A DNA stretch of 54,559 nt from Chthoniobacterales bacterium (GTDB taxonomy: Bacteria; Verrucomicrobiota; Verrucomicrobiia; Chthoniobacterales; JACTMZ01). A program made the translations under genes and the position numbers. This document shows positions 50,530 through 54,559 of the stretch, piece after piece. The number at the start of each line of letters is the position of its first letter. Within the stretch, counting starts at the first letter, position 1. The notes beneath the pieces are model-generated. The model was not told where the DNA came from. It saw only the letters and a program-made list of their open reading frames with translations, and did not search any database. The stretch is taken from contig JAJTYZ010000070.1 in assembly GCA_021463515.1 (NCBI GenBank), positions 1-54,559 on the forward strand, written 5' to 3'.

Positions 50530-51626
50530 TCGGGCAGATGGGATTGATGGATTCTGTTTGTAAGGCGTTGGTGCCAAGCTATATCCCGCCACATCCCGCA
50601 GAATTGCGGGCCGCAGAAGTTACTGGTACAGATTGCTGCCCAACGACCGGTGGCCGCCGCTCGCTCAACGGCGGCGGTATTTAATTCCTTAACCCATCCC
50701 CAATCCAGGCCCGGCCAATCCTTATAGTCCACAATCGCCCAGCCCTCTGTAGTCACCAACGTACGCCCAGACATCCGGCTCCAGTCGGCCAGCGCGTCAA
50801 TCCCCGCCATCAAACGGGACAGCCAGTAATGCTCGTCACTTCGGTAGAGCCGCTCTGCATGCTTTACGAGATTCTCATAGCCAATCCCATCGAACTGCTG
50901 ATACTCATATCCAATCCGACTGTAAAAATCCGTATGCCCCGCCATCCAAAAATGGGGTTCCAGAAAATCGAGAAAGCCCACATCGCATGAGGAATACACC
51001 GCACGATCGGGTGCGATGCTGAAGGAATACGTCATCGGGAGATCCGGAAAGGATTGCTTAAGACGCAGCACGCTTTCCCGCATCCAGGCCGTGGATTGCT
51101 CCGCAAACCACCCTTGGGCGTAAAAGGGATAGAAAGGTGCCCAAGCAGCAAACGGCCACTCATTGCAAAAATCCACGTAGAGCAGACAATCCATCAAGCC
51201 TGCCTGCCGGATGGCAGTGAGAGTTTTCCTCCAAATCTCCGCGTGAGCCGATGGACTGGCAATGCCTAGCCGAACTTCGCTCACATCCTTCCGAAACCAT
51301 GTGGAGAGACCGACTTTCAGATTTCGCTCTGAACATTTTTCCAGAAATTCCAGCAGCGCGGGGAGAATACGCGTGAGGCGGATGCGCGCCGGACTGCCCC
51401 AATCCTGCTGGTTCCATTGAGGGAGGATGTCCCATGATCCCTCTGGATCGTTGGCAATCAGGTGGGGATAGGCGTCAATCCGCACCGCATCGTAGCCCCG
51501 CTCGACCAACTCATCGAGCGCCAGGTTCCAATCCTCATAGCCCGCGCCGGGCCAGCGGCGCTCGAGCCAGGAAAAGTCCCACATCGTAATGGCCAACGGC
51601 CGTGTTAATTTATCAAACGTTTGCAT
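50526..51626 (-). CDS. cellulase-like (sugar-binding TIM-barrel) protein
   Basis: ITMWDFSWLERRWPGAGYEDWNLALDELVERGYDAVRIDAYPHLI...LLYVDFCNEWP...LVTTEGWAIVDY; start at ATG 51626. Confidence 0.75.
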   Translation of the reverse strand: MQTFDKLTRPLAITMWDFSWLERRWPGAGYEDWNLALDELVERGYDAVRIDAYPHLIANDPEGSWDILPQWNQQDWGSPARIRLTRILPALLEFLEKCSERNLKVGLSTWFRKDVSEVRLGIASPSAHAEIWRKTLTAIRQAGLMDCLLYVDFCNEWPFAAWAPFYPFYAQGWFAEQSTAWMRESVLRLKQSFPDLPMTYSFSIAPDRAVYSSCDVGFLDFLEPHFWMAGHTDFYSRIGYEYQQFDGIGYENLVKHAERLYRSDEHYWLSRLMAGIDALADWSRMSGRTLVTTEGWAIVDYKDWPGLDWGWVKELNTAAVERAAATGRWAAICTSNFCGPQFCGMWRDIAWHQRLTNRIHQSHLPE

Positions 51627-51627
51627 A

Positions 51628-52023
51628 TTATTCTCCTTGTTGTGGCCTGGAAAAATCATCCGCGTAGCGGGTGATGTCCTCCTGTTGCCAATTTCCGAAA
51701 GCGATTTCCAGAACCCGGACGGGGCGTTTCCCAGAGCAGCCGAGCCGATGCTTTTCGTTGACGGGAATCCACAACTCCTCACCCATCTGGCAATCGCGAA
51801 CCACCTCGCCCACCTGAACCTGTGCCCCGTCATCCAGTACAATCCACCGCTCCGCGCGCCCGGTGTGCGACTGTAAGGAAAGCCGCTGACCCGGCTGGAC
51901 GGTCATCAGGGAAACCGTCACGCTTTGATTGAAGGCGTATTGCCGAAAACTCCCCCAGGGTCGGTGGACGCAGGCAACAGGGGGCGGCTCGGCAGGAATG
52001 GGCAAGGTCGGGTCGGTATTCAT
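51628..52023 (-). CDS. phosphomannose isomerase type II-like cupin
   Basis: RPWGSFRQYAFNQSVTVSLMTVQPGQRLSLQSHTGRAERWIVLDDGAQVQVG...IPVNEKHRLG. Confidence 0.85.
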   Translation of the reverse strand: MNTDPTLPIPAEPPPVACVHRPWGSFRQYAFNQSVTVSLMTVQPGQRLSLQSHTGRAERWIVLDDGAQVQVGEVVRDCQMGEELWIPVNEKHRLGCSGKRPVRVLEIAFGNWQQEDITRYADDFSRPQQGE

Positions 52024-52036
52024 AGTTTAAAATCCT

Positions 52037-52618
52037 TCATCGGGGTTCCAACACAACGACGCCCGCTCGTTCCACGATCACCATGCGGAAATTTTTCGCT
52101 GCAATCGCCGCATAGTCATGTCCGGCATTCGACGGATAGATGCCCAGATAGACGAGTGGTTCGGCACCGGTGTTGACTGTTCGGTGCGCGGTGTGGCTTG
52201 GCACATAAACCACGGAGTTTTCCTGCAATGCCACCATGCGGCTTTCTCCAGACGATTCGTCTTCCAGCAGCATTTGCCCCGTTCCCCGCAGCCCCACATA
52301 AACCTCTGCCGCAGATCGGCGGGCATGGAGATGGCCCTTCGTCAGATAAAACTCATCGCCGATTTTTCCCGGATGGAGAACGCCCAATCCGTAGTGCATT
52401 TGTCCGTCGCCGGAGGCAGGTTCGATCGGAGTAACCGCATAAACGAGCGGGTTGCCCAAGGTTAAGGCCAATTCGTAGCTTTGCGCATCCCGGAAGGCGC
52501 CGTACAAATCAGAGAGGTAGCGCTCTGTTCGGGGGTGCCCCGGAATAGTGCCTTGGGACAGGTTAAGATTCACCGCCCCGTCCTTACTTTTTAAATCTTT
52601 GAGAAAACGATCGTTCAT
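52037..52618 (-). CDS. cupin-type glucose-6-phosphate isomerase
   Basis: YYLTKGHLHARR-like segment (FYLTKGHLHARRSAAEVYVGLRGTGQMLLED), VPSHTAHRTVNTGAEPLVYLGIYP. Confidence 0.85.
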   Translation of the reverse strand: MNDRFLKDLKSKDGAVNLNLSQGTIPGHPRTERYLSDLYGAFRDAQSYELALTLGNPLVYAVTPIEPASGDGQMHYGLGVLHPGKIGDEFYLTKGHLHARRSAAEVYVGLRGTGQMLLEDESSGESRMVALQENSVVYVPSHTAHRTVNTGAEPLVYLGIYPSNAGHDYAAIAAKNFRMVIVERAGVVVLEPR

Positions 52619-53583
52619 AGATGAAATTCATTCGATAAAATCTTTGGCAATGGAGCAATGCCTGCGCTCTTGAGCGCATTAAGCGCGGCCCCCTGCAGCG
52701 GAGAACCTTCGGGTGCAACGAGGCGAATGTGTGGGCAGGTGTCGAGCAAGATCCGTTCCAACAAATTCTGATAGGGAAAACCGCTGCGAGCGCAACCCCC
52801 AAGCAAAGTCACTTCCGGAGGTTGTGAATAGCTCAATGCCGCGAGAGTTTCTTTAACCAAGCCTGCCAATGCTTCCGTTCCATCTCGCAAAATGGCCCCG
52901 GCAACTGCATCACCTTCTGCCGCGAGCCGCATCACCACCGGAGCAAATTTCGCAACATCCCCGGGAGTCCATGGTTTGGCGTAGAAGCAGGACAACAACT
53001 CGTTCGGCTCCGAGACGCCAAAAAAGGCCAGCACGAGTGGCGTAAGTGCAGTGGTCTGGCCTCTCCCGTCTGCCGCACGTGTGACAGCTTTCACTGCCGC
53101 CAAAGCAAGGCCAAAGCCGCTCCCCTCGTCATCCAAAAGCCATCCCCATCCTCCACACATAAACGACACCCCCTGCGGGTCGCGGCCCAGACAATTGGCA
53201 CCTGTCCCCGCAATCAACGCGATCCCCGGCCTCCCGGAGAGTCCGCCCGTCAGCGCGTTCGACAGATCGTTTTCCACGGTCACATCTCCCGCCGCCGCCA
53301 ACCCCGCATCTTCCGCCGCCGTGCGCATTGCACCAATCTCCTGATGCGACTTAACCCCAGCAATTCCTACAAATGCGCCTCGAGCCAGCTGAAAATCTTT
53401 CCCTGCGGACGCCCACGCATCCGAAGCCGCTTCGCGCAATCGCACTTGCGCAATCGCTAGCCCCACATTGTGAGGATTGGCCGATGCCGCACTACCTACC
53501 CCCTTCACACGCCCCCTGCTATCCACCAAAACAGCACGTGTCCTCGTTCCTCCCCCATCTATACCAAGAAACCAATCAATCAT
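52615..53583 (-). CDS. BadF/BadG/N-acetylglucosamine kinase-like ATPase
   Basis: MIDWFLGIDGGGTRTRAVLVDSRGRVKGVGSAASANPHNVG, ALIAGTGANCLGRD, GWGWLLDDEGSGFGLALAAVKAV; start at ATG 53583. Confidence 0.88.
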   Translation of the reverse strand: MIDWFLGIDGGGTRTRAVLVDSRGRVKGVGSAASANPHNVGLAIAQVRLREAASDAWASAGKDFQLARGAFVGIAGVKSHQEIGAMRTAAEDAGLAAAGDVTVENDLSNALTGGLSGRPGIALIAGTGANCLGRDPQGVSFMCGGWGWLLDDEGSGFGLALAAVKAVTRAADGRGQTTALTPLVLAFFGVSEPNELLSCFYAKPWTPGDVAKFAPVVMRLAAEGDAVAGAILRDGTEALAGLVKETLAALSYSQPPEVTLLGGCARSGFPYQNLLERILLDTCPHIRLVAPEGSPLQGAALNALKSAGIAPLPKILSNEFHL

Positions 53584-53590
53584 GCCCTCA

Positions 53591-53658
53591 CGATAACAAG
53601 CAATTCTTGTATCAACATGCAAAATAACAGAACATAACACAAAACGAAGTTTGTAACA
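53591..53658. promoter_or_regulatory. divergent promoter region with repeated ATAACA units (candidate DeoR operator)
   Basis: ATAACA at 53593, 53624 and 53634, GTAACA at 53653; inverted repeat ACAAG-caatt-CTTGT at 53596..53610. Confidence 0.4.
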
Positions 53659-53662
53659 TTTC

Positions 53663-54433
53663 ATGCTAGCCACAATTCGCCACCAACACATTCTTGCCAC
53701 CTTACATAATCAAGGGAGTGTATCCGTCGCAGCTTTACGCCAAGAGTTTCAAACAACCTCTATGACAATATGGCGGGATCTGAAAGCTCTTGAGGAACTG
53801 GGGCTATTGCGGCGAACGCACGGCGGAGCCTGCTTGCATGGCCACTTTTTTGGAGAACCGAACTATGAGGCCAAGAATCAAAGTGCATTCGAGCCAAAGC
53901 GGCGAATTGCCACTTTGGCGGCTCAGGAATTTGTGCGGAAAGGGGACGCGATAGCAATGGAAGGTGGCACCACAGTGTCCGCATTGATTGACTATCTACC
54001 TACGGAGCATATTTCCATTCTGACCAATAGTCTGCCTGTGGCACTTCGTATCCGCGCTCTGCGCCCCAAGGTTCCGGCACTTGTCGCTGGAGGGTGGATA
54101 AGCCGAGTTTCTGGCAACACCTGCGGGCCGGAAGCACTGCGCAGCATGACAAAATGGCGGGCAGATGTCTGTTTTATCAGCGCTACCGCCTTTGATGCTA
54201 TTGTGGGGCCTAGCGATCCGAACCCCTTAGAAATTGAAGCTAAGCGTGCTCTCGCTGCCTGCGCTCGTAGAGTCGTTATTTTGCTCGATTCGACGAAATT
54301 TGGTCAACGTTCTGCTGCGGTCACCCTACATCCTCGTCGCATTGATGCCCTAGTGACAGACGCCGATCCACCTGCACCCATTTGCACTTTACTCGATCAA
54401 TACGGTGTTCGCATTTTCACCGCCCCCTGTTAA
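53663..54433 (+). CDS. DeoR-family transcriptional regulator
   Basis: RHQHILATLHNQGSVSVAALRQEFQTTSMTIWRDLKALEELGLLRRTHGGA; sugar-phosphate sensing C-terminal domain. Confidence 0.92.
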   Translation: MLATIRHQHILATLHNQGSVSVAALRQEFQTTSMTIWRDLKALEELGLLRRTHGGACLHGHFFGEPNYEAKNQSAFEPKRRIATLAAQEFVRKGDAIAMEGGTTVSALIDYLPTEHISILTNSLPVALRIRALRPKVPALVAGGWISRVSGNTCGPEALRSMTKWRADVCFISATAFDAIVGPSDPNPLEIEAKRALAACARRVVILLDSTKFGQRSAAVTLHPRRIDALVTDADPPAPICTLLDQYGVRIFTAPC

Positions 54434-54559
54434 TCAGAACGTTTGTCGCGTCGTGTCGCCTTGTGTCGGGACTGCACGATCTGCGGGAAAGGCCAATCCA
54501 GGAGTTCCTCCACCACCAAAAGGGTATGAGGGAATCTTTTTAACATCTCAAGAATTTCA

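Overview
54.6-kb bacterial chromosomal window. Gene content (fused double-length UvrA, H-X9-DG pseudopilins, PEP-CTERM protein, gap-pgk/ybeY/cdsA-dxr gene order) suggests Verrucomicrobiota or a relative; this is inference. Positions 1-29.6 kb are mostly core genes: gap, pgk, a 7TM-HD phosphohydrolase, ybeY, clpS, a DUF2017-like gene, recO, sdaAB/sdaAA, cdsA, dxr, nuoD, HU/IHF and uvrA. Two accessory blocks interrupt them: (i) an ATGA-coupled surface/polysaccharide operon (pseudopilin, two beta-helix proteins, SGNH-like, Cys-type sulfatase, GNAT) ending in a decayed enolase-superfamily gene; (ii) a serine palmitoyltransferase-like, GNAT-like acyltransferase and NAD-epimerase triad resembling the bacterial ceramide pathway (spt/bcerS/cerR). 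Positions 29.9-54.4 kb are a carbohydrate-utilisation region: paired MDR dehydrogenases, an orphan HicB, an IS remnant, a toroid-like protein, a VapBC module flanked by a diverged partial gene duplication, an AraC regulator, a PEP-CTERM/pseudopilin/large modular glycosidase-like block, an MFS/esterase/GH4 operon, and a DeoR-divergent operon with three cupin sugar isomerases. No rRNA, CRISPR array or convincing tRNA was seen. The most notable signals are the ceramide-like triad, a 17-bp motif shared by two promoters around the AraC gene, the VapBC module between duplicated gene ends, and the relic enolase gene.
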